Shown here: positions 28,066 through 35,859 of the stretch, piece after piece
How positions within the stretch are numbered: the stretch's first letter is position 1
Layout: the number at the start of each line of letters is the position of its first letter
Origin: Cryomorphaceae bacterium
GTDB lineage: Bacteria > Bacteroidota > Bacteroidia > Flavobacteriales > Schleiferiaceae
Length of the DNA: 64,000 nt
Direction of reading: 5' to 3'
NCBI GenBank assembly: GCA_002682945.1
Contig: NYSL01000033.1
Location: 86,006 to 150,005, forward strand
Program-made: the position numbers and the translations under genes
The notes under the pieces: generated by a model
Databases searched by the model: none
What the model was told of the DNA's origin: nothing
Seen by the model: only the letters and a program-made list of their open reading frames with translations

Positions 28066-29829
28066 TTATTTAAATTGAGATGCTAAGGCGTTTGAGTCTA
28101 GGATATGAGTAATCGTTTTTCCATATGGGTCTGTCCATGGATTATTACTTTGAAAAAGTAAATCAACGAAATCTGATAATTTAGAATCAGATTTTGCAGA
28201 ATATCCTTTTGTAATTTTTGATAACCATGACAAGGCCAATTTTCTGTAATCTTTTTCTTCAGGATTTTGTAAAAGAAATTCGTCTAAACATATTATTCCC
28301 TCTGACTGACTTAAAAAAGCCGGTCCAGCAGAAAAAATGTAATGATCATGATTTTCCTCCCAATGATATCCTAGTCTTTTTAATTCATCATTCCATAATT
28401 CAATATTGCTTTTGGAAATCAGTTCTAATTTTTCAGGAAATACCCAGGATTGACTATTTATTTCCCCTCCATTTTCAAGAGCATTGATTAGGCTATCAAA
28501 CAATATTCTTTGCTTAGCTCTTAGAGCATTAATTATCACCAGGCTTGATTTGAGCTTCGTAACAATATAATTTGGGGGTAAAAAGAAATTTGAATGTTTA
28601 GAATTTATGTTTATATCATCGTCCCAAGCACTATCGAAACTAAATGAATTTTGCTTTACTTCTTTATTCTTTTTTGAAAAAAAATCAACTAATTCTGGTT
28701 TGCTTTTATCCTTCAGTTCAAAAGGATTAAAATCAGGATTAACCCGAATTTTTGGGGGGGTAGTGATATTGGATATTTTGTTACTGACATGTTGCTGAAT
28801 ATTATTTTCAAAATCTATTACAGGTCCTACTTGATGGATTCCTAATGATCTTTTGACCGCAGAGCAAAGAATTTTGAAAACGAGATGCTCATCCTCAAAT
28901 TTTACTTCTGTTTTTGCAGGGTGAACATTTACATCCACTCTGTTATTGGGCACAATAAGATCAATTACATATGCAGGATGCATATCAGGAGCTATTAATC
29001 CTTCAAATGCTTCAATAATTGCCTTGTGAACATAATTGCTTTTTATTGGGCGTTTATTTAAAAATAAATACTGATTCCCCTTGACTTTTTTGGCACTTGA
29101 AGGTCTCAAGAGATAACCACTTATACTCACTGGCTTTGTAGACTCTTCAATTGGGATTAAATTCTCATTAATTTTTTTACCCAATACGTGGCTTATTCGC
29201 TGTCTCAAATTTTCGGGTTCAAAATGGGCTAGTTCCGTGTTATTGTGACTTAGAGTAAATCTGACCATCGGATTAGCAATTGAGAGCTGGATGAAAATAT
29301 CATTAATATGCTTAAATTCGATCAAGTCTGATTTCAAAAATTGACGACGCGCAGGGACATTATGGAATAAATTTTTGATTTTGATATTAACTCCCTCTGG
29401 CCCTGAAGTTTCCCTGACAGTTTTTTCATGGGTATTATCGATAAATAATTCATAACACTTCCCTGCAAGGGTTTTGCTTATTAGGTGAACATGGGCAATT
29501 GCACTGATGGAGGCAAGTGCTTCCCCCCTGAAGCCCATGGTATTAATTGAGAATAAATCTTCCGTAGACTTTAACTTCGAGGTGGCATGCCTTACAAAGG
29601 CCAATTTCATTTCATCTCCATTGATACCATGTCCATTATCGATAACTTGGATACTTGTTTTACCCGAATTTTTTATAAGTACATTAATTTCTGAAGCCCC
29701 AGAATCTAGGGAGTTTTCCATTAATTCTTTTACTACAGAGGCTGGTCTTTGGACTACTTCTCCAGCTGCTATTTGATTAGCGACATTTTCAGGAAGTATT
29801 GAGATTTGATTTTTCAACTTATTTGCCAT
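28066..29829 (-). CDS. mutL: DNA mismatch repair protein MutL
   Basis: This 587-residue protein links MutS mismatch recognition to downstream excision. The GHKL ATPase domain is intact: ENVANQIAAGEVVQRPASV, KELMENSLDSGA, DNGHGI, TMGFRGEALASIS and HNVPARRQFLKS. The central linker is low-complexity. In the C-terminal dimerisation domain the usual endonuclease motif (DQHAxxE type) is replaced by INALRAKQRILFD, so nicking activity is probably absent; this is an inference from the visible residues. The gene lies after a small membrane-protein gene and before two rhomboid genes. Confidence 0.96.
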   Translation of the reverse strand: MANKLKNQISILPENVANQIAAGEVVQRPASVVKELMENSLDSGASEINVLIKNSGKTSIQVIDNGHGINGDEMKLAFVRHATSKLKSTEDLFSINTMGFRGEALASISAIAHVHLISKTLAGKCYELFIDNTHEKTVRETSGPEGVNIKIKNLFHNVPARRQFLKSDLIEFKHINDIFIQLSIANPMVRFTLSHNNTELAHFEPENLRQRISHVLGKKINENLIPIEESTKPVSISGYLLRPSSAKKVKGNQYLFLNKRPIKSNYVHKAIIEAFEGLIAPDMHPAYVIDLIVPNNRVDVNVHPAKTEVKFEDEHLVFKILCSAVKRSLGIHQVGPVIDFENNIQQHVSNKISNITTPPKIRVNPDFNPFELKDKSKPELVDFFSKKNKEVKQNSFSFDSAWDDDININSKHSNFFLPPNYIVTKLKSSLVIINALRAKQRILFDSLINALENGGEINSQSWVFPEKLELISKSNIELWNDELKRLGYHWEENHDHYIFSAGPAFLSQSEGIICLDEFLLQNPEEKDYRKLALSWLSKITKGYSAKSDSKLSDFVDLLFQSNNPWTDPYGKTITHILDSNALASQFK

Positions 29830-29852
29830 TCGAAAATTCTTGAAAAAATAAT

Positions 29853-30137
29853 CTAGTTAAACCTTGAATAAGTTATAAATAAAGGCAATAACTTATATGC
29901 TAACCACAAAATTATAAACGTGCTCAAAAGTATAATTACCCGTTTATTCGTTTCATACTTTATATTTTTTCGTTTTTTTTCCCAGGATCTTCGTATTCTT
30001 TTTCTACGATTTAAATGATCATTTAGGCTTGTATTTTCGAGTTTTTCAAGCTTTTCTTTCTGCTCATCGTAATATCGATGTTGCAACCTAAACCCTCGAG
30101 GCTTTCGTTGTTTAGAAAAAGAAAAAAATAGTCCCAT
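29853..30137 (-). CDS. Small basic protein with C-terminal TM segment
   Basis: I do not recognise this 94-residue protein. The N-terminal 65 residues are strongly basic and probably helical (KQRKPRGFRLQHRYYD, then RRKRIRRSWEKKRKN). A single transmembrane helix follows at about 68-88. This gives a tail-anchored or signal-anchor topology with a charged cytosolic domain. Codon use matches its neighbours. A perfect TACCTTTG box lies 7 nt before the ATG and the gene leads into mutL 23 nt downstream, so it is probably the first gene of the mutL operon. Confidence 0.7.
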   Translation of the reverse strand: MGLFFSFSKQRKPRGFRLQHRYYDEQKEKLEKLENTSLNDHLNRRKRIRRSWEKKRKNIKYETNKRVIILLSTFIILWLAYKLLPLFITYSRFN

Positions 30138-30144
30138 TTTATAT

Positions 30145-30152
30145 CAAAGGTA
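30145..30152 (-). promoter_or_regulatory. Bacteroidota -7 box for the small-protein/mutL operon
   Basis: The minus strand reads TACCTTTG, 7 nt before the ATG at 30137, another leaderless-like arrangement. Confidence 0.55.
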
Positions 30153-30167
30153 AAGCCTTTTTTGGGC

Positions 30168-30175
30168 TACATTTC
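30168..30175 (+). promoter_or_regulatory. Possible -7 box for the GH3/serine-hydrolase gene
   Basis: TACATTTC differs from TAnnTTTG only at the last base and lies 4 nt before the ATG at 30180. It is divergent from the box at 30145-30152. Confidence 0.35.
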
Positions 30176-30179
30176 TAAT

Positions 30180-33056
30180 ATGATTCGGAGTGCTCTTTTA
30201 GTTGTTTTTTTTCTGTATGGTTTTTTAATGAAATTCACTTTAATTGCTTCAGCAGATGGTCCTACCCTGGAACTTCCATCCAATATTGAATTAGTGAAAT
30301 CGATGCCACTAAGAAGCCTTATTGGTCAATTAATCGTTGTATCAGGATATAGCAACAAAGGAGATAATCATTTTTCGTTGTTAAAAAAATGGACGCGAAA
30401 AGGTGAGATAGGCGGTGTTATTTGGATGCAAGGTTCACCATATCGGCAAAAGAGAATGATTGAAGAGCTTCAAAGAATTTCTCTCAAAAAAAATAGAATT
30501 CCGTTGTTTATGGCTCAAGATGCGGAGTGGGGTGCCAGTATGAGACTAGATTCTTTAGAAAGACTTCCTTGGCCTTTGACCTTAGGTGCAACGAAAAATT
30601 CGGATTTAGCATATGAATATGGAAAGTCTCTGGGGCAGGAATCAAAATTTCTAGGAATAAATATTAATTTCAGCCCCGTTGTTGATTTAAATACGAACCC
30701 CAAAAACCCCATTATTGGTCAACGTTCTCTTGGTTCAGATATTTCCAATGTTAATTTTTTATCTAGTCAACAAATTCTTGGTATTCAAAGTCAGCAAGTC
30801 ATGGCATGTGCAAAACACTTTCCTGGGCATGGAGATACCGAAAAGGATAGTCATAAAACATTACCGATATTAAGTCACGACAAAGAAACTTTTAAACGTC
30901 GTGAATTGTCTCCCTTCATTCATTCTATTAAAAGTAGAGTAGGGGCAATAATGGTCGCTCATTTAGATATTCCATCTTTAGATTCGTCGCGAACACCAGC
31001 TTCATTATCAAAGATTATTGTATCAGATTGGTTAAGAGATAGTTTAAATTTTCAGGGCTTGATAATTACCGATGCTTTGAATATGAATGGTCTAGCTCAG
31101 GACCTTTCGCCTGGAGAGATTGAGGTGCGCGCAATTGAGGCCGGTAACGATTTGCTTTTGTTTGTTTCTGACCCAAAAGCTGCAATTGATGCTATTATTG
31201 AAGCTATTGAAATTGGAAGACTCAGCCGAGATGTAATCGAGAATCATGTTCTAAGAATCCTGAATTCTAAGTTAAATTTTATTCATTCTGGAGATACTGA
31301 AAATTATAACCTAAAAATGATTCACAATGAGAGAAAAATTTTATCGAAAAAAATATATGCTAATTCAAAAACCCTCGTGTTTGACAAATCAAAAGTATTT
31401 GATTCAAATCATTCCTCTGATTTTTTCTTTAAGACATATGTAAATGGCCTAAATAATGATAAATACTTGAATAAAATTCTCTCGAGATATGAAGAAGATC
31501 TGACTAAATCTGAACCGGGGGAAAAAGATTTTATTTGGTTTGTAAATATTCAGCCAACAGATAATCCCTGGAAAAGAGGTCTTATTTCAAAACAACTAAT
31601 CTCAGACGCTAATAAGTTCAAAGAAAATGGTTTTGATATTGGACTTATTCAAATGGCTAACCCATATGGATTAATTACAGATAAGTACTTATCATCAAGT
31701 AAATGTGATATTGATAAATTATTTGAATCTGTAATAATTGGATATGAAGGCCGAGATATCGCGTTAGAATTAATGATTGATGCAATTTTAATTGGTGAAA
31801 AGGATCAATTTCTAGGAAGAATTCCAGTATCAGGAATAAACTTAAACCCGACATTAAATAGATGCTCATTTAACGCAATGAATATTGATATAAGTGTCCA
31901 AGATTCAATTAATTTAATTGTTTCAGAGGGGCTCTCAGAAAATGCTTTTCCAGGTTGTCAAATATTCTTATCGAGATATGGAAATGTTTTAATCGACTCT
32001 GCGTGGGGAACCTTAAATGGTTTAAACCCTTTGAATAAAAATCATCTTTTTGATATTGCGAGTTTAACCAAAATTATGGCTACTATGCCATTATTGATGA
32101 CTCATTACGAAGATCATGAAAATGGTGGGAGTGATTTTTTAGATGCCTATTTTTCTCAGTTGTTACCTGAATTTAAGCAAACAATTTTAGATTCCATTCA
32201 AATAAAAGATGTTCTTGCTCATCAGTCAGGACTTCCGGGTTGGATACCTTTTTATCAGGATTTTATAATGTCTGACGGCACCCTGTCAAAAGATTATTTT
32301 TCTGCAAAAGAAACAGGAGAAAATAATATTTTTATTACTCCTAGTTTATTTACTTCCAGAAAAATTCGCGATACGATTTTTAAATCCATCACTTCAGTTC
32401 AATTAGGAGAATCACATTATCGCTACTCTGATCTTGGGTTTTATTTATTTCAAAGATTTCTTGAGAAAGAATACAAACAAGATATTGATCAAATTTTGAA
32501 GACTGGCTGGTATAATCCCATGGAATTAGAAATGACATACAGTCCATTAGAAAATGGCTATTTAAAATCAGATATTGCTCCAACGGAGTATGATTCTACT
32601 TTTCGTAAGATACAAATTCATGGAACGGTTCATGATCAAGGTGCAGCACTTTTAGGAGGTGTAGCCGGTCATGCTGGTTTATTTGCAAATGCATCGAGTG
32701 TGGGAAAAATGATGCAGATGTTTTTAAATGGGGGAAGCTACAATGGATATGAATACTTAAATCCAAAGACTATTGATCTGTTTGTTAAATGTTTTTCATG
32801 CGATTCAGGAAATCGAAGAGGTCTAGGCTTTGATCGTCCTCAAATAGATGGTGACGGACCTACTTGCGGTTGTGTAAGCTCCAAAAGTTTTGGTCACACA
32901 GGATTCACTGGTACTTTTGCATGGGCAGATCCTGAATCAGGAATTGTTTTAGTCTTTTTGTCAAATCGAATTTTCCCCGATGCAGAGAATAAAAAAATTT
33001 ATGAACTTGATATTCGAACCAGAATTCAGCAAGCCGTTCAGAATTGTATTCTTTAA
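30180..33056 (+). CDS. GH3 beta-N-acetylglucosaminidase-like / serine hydrolase (beta-lactamase class C) fusion
   Basis: This is a two-domain exported enzyme of 958 residues. A signal peptide follows the ATG at 30180; an in-frame TTG six codons upstream is less likely because it would cover the -7 box. The N-terminal half is glycoside hydrolase family 3 of the NagZ type: KHFPGHGDTEKDSHKTLP is the signature loop and the aspartate in IITDALNMNGL is the likely nucleophile. The C-terminal half is a serine beta-lactamase-like fold with SxxK in DIASLTKIMAT, YSD in place of YxN, and HTG in FGHTGFTGTF. This architecture is known in Bacteroidota, probably for peptidoglycan turnover. The 3' end overlaps the MORN gene by 56 nt. 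Confidence 0.92.
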   Translation: MIRSALLVVFFLYGFLMKFTLIASADGPTLELPSNIELVKSMPLRSLIGQLIVVSGYSNKGDNHFSLLKKWTRKGEIGGVIWMQGSPYRQKRMIEELQRISLKKNRIPLFMAQDAEWGASMRLDSLERLPWPLTLGATKNSDLAYEYGKSLGQESKFLGININFSPVVDLNTNPKNPIIGQRSLGSDISNVNFLSSQQILGIQSQQVMACAKHFPGHGDTEKDSHKTLPILSHDKETFKRRELSPFIHSIKSRVGAIMVAHLDIPSLDSSRTPASLSKIIVSDWLRDSLNFQGLIITDALNMNGLAQDLSPGEIEVRAIEAGNDLLLFVSDPKAAIDAIIEAIEIGRLSRDVIENHVLRILNSKLNFIHSGDTENYNLKMIHNERKILSKKIYANSKTLVFDKSKVFDSNHSSDFFFKTYVNGLNNDKYLNKILSRYEEDLTKSEPGEKDFIWFVNIQPTDNPWKRGLISKQLISDANKFKENGFDIGLIQMANPYGLITDKYLSSSKCDIDKLFESVIIGYEGRDIALELMIDAILIGEKDQFLGRIPVSGINLNPTLNRCSFNAMNIDISVQDSINLIVSEGLSENAFPGCQIFLSRYGNVLIDSAWGTLNGLNPLNKNHLFDIASLTKIMATMPLLMTHYEDHENGGSDFLDAYFSQLLPEFKQTILDSIQIKDVLAHQSGLPGWIPFYQDFIMSDGTLSKDYFSAKETGENNIFITPSLFTSRKIRDTIFKSITSVQLGESHYRYSDLGFYLFQRFLEKEYKQDIDQILKTGWYNPMELEMTYSPLENGYLKSDIAPTEYDSTFRKIQIHGTVHDQGAALLGGVAGHAGLFANASSVGKMMQMFLNGGSYNGYEYLNPKTIDLFVKCFSCDSGNRRGLGFDRPQIDGDGPTCGCVSSKSFGHTGFTGTFAWADPESGIVLVFLSNRIFPDAENKKIYELDIRTRIQQAVQNCIL

Positions 33057-33567
33057 TTGTATTTTAACTTGCAATGTTGCTTTTGGTCAGATAATTGAGA
33101 GTAATTCAATTGCTGCTGACTCCACTTATGTAAATTATTTTGAGGATGGCAAAACTCAGAGAATTCAATTATTTGAAAATGGTCTTTTAACAGGTCCTTC
33201 ATGGGAATTCCATCCCTCGGGACAGGTAATGATCCACAATAATTGGAAACTAGGTAAAAAAAATGGTCGTGAAATTATTTTTGATCAAGTTGGAAGAAAA
33301 ATTCGTAGTGTAAATTGGCAAAATGGCATACTTCACGGTGATGAACTTTCATTTTATCCCACTGGAGTTATTCAAAAGAAAATAGTTTGGGTAAACAATT
33401 TAAAGCACGGAAAATCTATTTGGTATCACAATAATTCCTTTCCATCTGCCATTTATCCTTATGAAAAAGGACTAATACATGGAGATGTTATTTTTTATGA
33501 CTCTGATGGTAAGGAGAATAATCGAAAAAGATTTTTTAGGAACGAATTACTAAAAAAAAATAAATGA
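33001..33567 (+). CDS. Secreted MORN-repeat-like protein
   Basis: This 188-residue protein contains repeats of the type YxxGxxxxxxxWxxGxxxGxxxxY, for example NGLLTGPSWEFHPSGQVM, NWQNGILHGDELSFYPTG and WVNNLKHGKSIWYHNN. This is the MORN_2 pattern also annotated as YwqK-family antitoxin; nothing here supports a toxin partner. The ATG at 33001 gives a signal-peptide-like N-terminus ending around CNVAFGQ; a further ATG lies seven codons upstream. Its start lies inside the GH3 fusion gene and its stop overlaps bshA by 4 nt. Confidence 0.75.
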   Translation: MNLIFEPEFSKPFRIVFFNCILTCNVAFGQIIESNSIAADSTYVNYFEDGKTQRIQLFENGLLTGPSWEFHPSGQVMIHNNWKLGKKNGREIIFDQVGRKIRSVNWQNGILHGDELSFYPTGVIQKKIVWVNNLKHGKSIWYHNNSFPSAIYPYEKGLIHGDVIFYDSDGKENNRKRFFRNELLKKNK

Positions 33568-34688
33568 GAATAGGTATTGTTTGTCACCCTACATACGGGG
33601 GTTCGGGAGTAATGGCTACTGAGTTAGGTAATTTTTTGGCGAAGAAAGGTCATGTTATTCATGTGATTAGTCATTCCATGCCTGTGAGGTTGAATCCTTT
33701 TCATGGAAATATAAATTTCCATGAGGTATACATTGATCCATACCCTCTTTTTCACCATCAACCTTATGAAGTTGCACTAGCAAGTGCTATTGTTGAAACA
33801 GTGAAACGCGAGAAGTTAGATGTACTACATGTTCACTATGCAATACCTCATGCATATGCTGCATATATGGCAACTCAGATACTAAAGGATCAAAATATAA
33901 TAATTCCGTTTATTACTACTTTGCATGGTACAGATATAACTCTGGTTGGTAAAAACCCTGCATATAAACCTGCAGTTTCATTCTCAATAAATCACAGCTC
34001 CTATGTAACTGCAGTTAGTGAAAGTTTGAAAAAGGATACAGAAGACTTGTTTGACGTCAAGAACTTAATTGAGGTAATACCAAATTTCGTGAATTTAAAA
34101 GGTTATGATCGAAAGACAAAAGATAAAAGACAGTACTTTGCAAAAGATAATGAAACAATTTTTTGCCATGTCAGTAATTTTCGTCCGGTAAAAAGAGTAT
34201 TGGATGTAATAAAAGTTTTTAAAAAAGTTCAGGACCAAAGGAATTCTATTTTAATAATGGTTGGGGATGGTCCCGACAGAAATATTGCGGAAAAATTATC
34301 GCGAGATTTAGGAATTTGGGATAAAGTTATTTTTAGAGGCAAAACATATGACGTTCAATCAATGCTGGGAATATCAGATATTTTTTTACTTCCATCAAGT
34401 ACGGAAAGTTTTGGATTATCTGCTCTTGAAGCGATGGCTTCCCATGTTCCAGTTATCGCATCTAATGTTGGTGGTCTTAGTGAGGTTGTTGACCATAATA
34501 AAAATGGTTTTTTAGAAAATATTGGTGATGTCGAATCTATGGCTGAAGATGCATTATCATTGATCGACAGCAAAGAAAAAATGATAAATTTTTCAAAATC
34601 TGCAAGAGAGAAAGCAGAGAGCTTTTCAATGAATGAGATAAGTCAGCGATATCTGGAATTATACCAAAAGTTAATTGATGAAAAATAA
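33564..34688 (+). CDS. bshA: N-acetyl-alpha-D-glucosaminyl L-malate synthase
   Basis: BshA is a GT4 glycosyltransferase that joins UDP-GlcNAc to L-malate, the first step of bacillithiol synthesis; it has 374 residues, typical length. The N-terminus MRIGIVCHPTYGGSGVMATELG is diagnostic, followed by HVHYAIPHAYAA, TTLHGTDITLVG and the donor-site STESFGLSALEAMA with EX7E spacing. bshB and bshC are not in the window. The start codon overlaps the MORN stop (ATGA), and its 3' end overlaps the next gene by 11 nt. Confidence 0.96.
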   Translation: MRIGIVCHPTYGGSGVMATELGNFLAKKGHVIHVISHSMPVRLNPFHGNINFHEVYIDPYPLFHHQPYEVALASAIVETVKREKLDVLHVHYAIPHAYAAYMATQILKDQNIIIPFITTLHGTDITLVGKNPAYKPAVSFSINHSSYVTAVSESLKKDTEDLFDVKNLIEVIPNFVNLKGYDRKTKDKRQYFAKDNETIFCHVSNFRPVKRVLDVIKVFKKVQDQRNSILIMVGDGPDRNIAEKLSRDLGIWDKVIFRGKTYDVQSMLGISDIFLLPSSTESFGLSALEAMASHVPVIASNVGGLSEVVDHNKNGFLENIGDVESMAEDALSLIDSKEKMINFSKSAREKAESFSMNEISQRYLELYQKLIDEK

Positions 34689-35067
34689 TAATTTTAAATC
34701 AGGCAAGAAAAAAGATAATCCTTTTTCCGAGGCATTAGCAAGCGCAATGGGTATCGAAAAAAATGATTATGAAAATCAAAGAGATATAAATGATTCAAAA
34801 TTAATTAATCAAGAAGAAGTCAGCTTGAAAGGAATAGTAGATATTTATTTTGAAAAAAAAGGACGAGCTGGAAAGATGGTGACACTATTAGATTTTTCAG
34901 GTATTGAAGGAGATGGTCTAATTGAACTCTCAAAAAAAATAAAAAAATCTTGTGGTGTAGGGGGAAGTCTCAAAAAATATATATTATTACTCCAAGGAGA
35001 TGTTCGAAGTAATTGTGAAAAAATGCTGAATGATTTAGGGTTGAATACTAAAAGAATAGGAGGGTGA
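34678..35067 (+). CDS. SUI1/eIF1-family translation factor (YciH-like)
   Basis: This 129-residue protein has a charged, probably flexible N-terminal 60 residues and a SUI1 domain: RAGKMVTLLDFSGIEG, KKIKKSCGVGGSLK, and ILLLQGDVRSNCEKML ending in GLNTKRIGG. E. coli YciH helps start-site discrimination, a plausible role here; it would be of interest in a genome that rarely uses Shine-Dalgarno sequences. I chose the ATG at 34678 over the TTG one codon upstream. The 3' end overlaps the next gene start as GTGA. Confidence 0.9.
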   Translation: MKNNNFKSGKKKDNPFSEALASAMGIEKNDYENQRDINDSKLINQEEVSLKGIVDIYFEKKGRAGKMVTLLDFSGIEGDGLIELSKKIKKSCGVGGSLKKYILLLQGDVRSNCEKMLNDLGLNTKRIGG

Positions 35068-35846
35068 TCCATATCGAGAGTCTCCAAAATAACAAAATTA
35101 AAAGATTGGTTCATTGGATTAAAAAGTCTTCACTAAGGAAAAAGGATCAAATTTTTTTAGTGGAGGGGGAAAGGGAAATTCAAAGAGCGATTAAATCTGG
35201 TTATCATTTAAATGAGTTATTTCTTAACGAGGAAAACAAAAAAAAAATAAATCTCCCGATAGAAAAAGCATTTTTTTGCTCCAAGGAAATATTTAAAAAA
35301 TTAGTTGTTCGTAGTGGGACAGTTAATGCACTGGCTGTTTTTAGACGACCTAATAGAACTTTAGACAATATTCAATTACCTAAAAAACCAGTGATTTTGA
35401 TTCTTGACGGTATTGAAAAACCTGGTAATGTTGGTGCTTTGATGAGAACAGCAAATGCAGTTTCTGTAGACGCAGTTATTTTTTCGTCTTTGAAATGTGA
35501 TCCTTTAAGTCCCTATTCTGTTAGAAATAGCTTGGGAGGAATCTTTAATACTCCTTGGTTTGAGGCAAATAGGATAGATGTTATAAAATTCCTGTTAGAA
35601 AGTAATTTGAAATGCTTTTTAATGGACTTAAACGGTGCTGATTTTAATTTTGAGCAAAATTTGAATGAAGCTTATGCAATTGTATTGGGATCAGAGGATG
35701 ACGGAATCAGTAATGAGTGGTCAAGGATCGCTGCAGAAAAGGTTAAGATTCCAATGGATGGAATTGTAGATTCTCTGAATGTTAGTGTTGCTGGAGCTAT
35801 AATTTTATATGAATTTCGTCGTCAACGAAAGAATTTTGGTATTTGA
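35064..35846 (+). CDS. SpoU/TrmH-family RNA 2'-O-methyltransferase
   Basis: This SPOUT-fold methyltransferase has 260 residues. An N-terminal RNA-binding substrate domain precedes the three SpoU motifs: DGIEKPGNVGALMRTANAV, IVLGSEDDGISNEW and IPMDGIVDSLNVSVAGAIIL. It is a different subfamily from the RlmB-like protein at 58294-59025; the target nucleotide is unknown. The GTG start at 35064 is supported by the family N-terminus (IHIESLQNNKIKRL). It overlaps the SUI1 stop by 4 nt. An AGGAGG string lies immediately before it, too close for ordinary spacing. Confidence 0.9.
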   Translation: MIHIESLQNNKIKRLVHWIKKSSLRKKDQIFLVEGEREIQRAIKSGYHLNELFLNEENKKKINLPIEKAFFCSKEIFKKLVVRSGTVNALAVFRRPNRTLDNIQLPKKPVILILDGIEKPGNVGALMRTANAVSVDAVIFSSLKCDPLSPYSVRNSLGGIFNTPWFEANRIDVIKFLLESNLKCFLMDLNGADFNFEQNLNEAYAIVLGSEDDGISNEWSRIAAEKVKIPMDGIVDSLNVSVAGAIILYEFRRQRKNFGI

Positions 35847-35859
35847 GATTTAAAAAAAA

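Noticed and set aside
33001..33567. Antitoxin of a toxin-antitoxin pair (YwqK label)
   Set aside because: The repeats are MORN-like and the protein has a signal peptide; there is no toxin gene beside it, so the antitoxin label is not supported.
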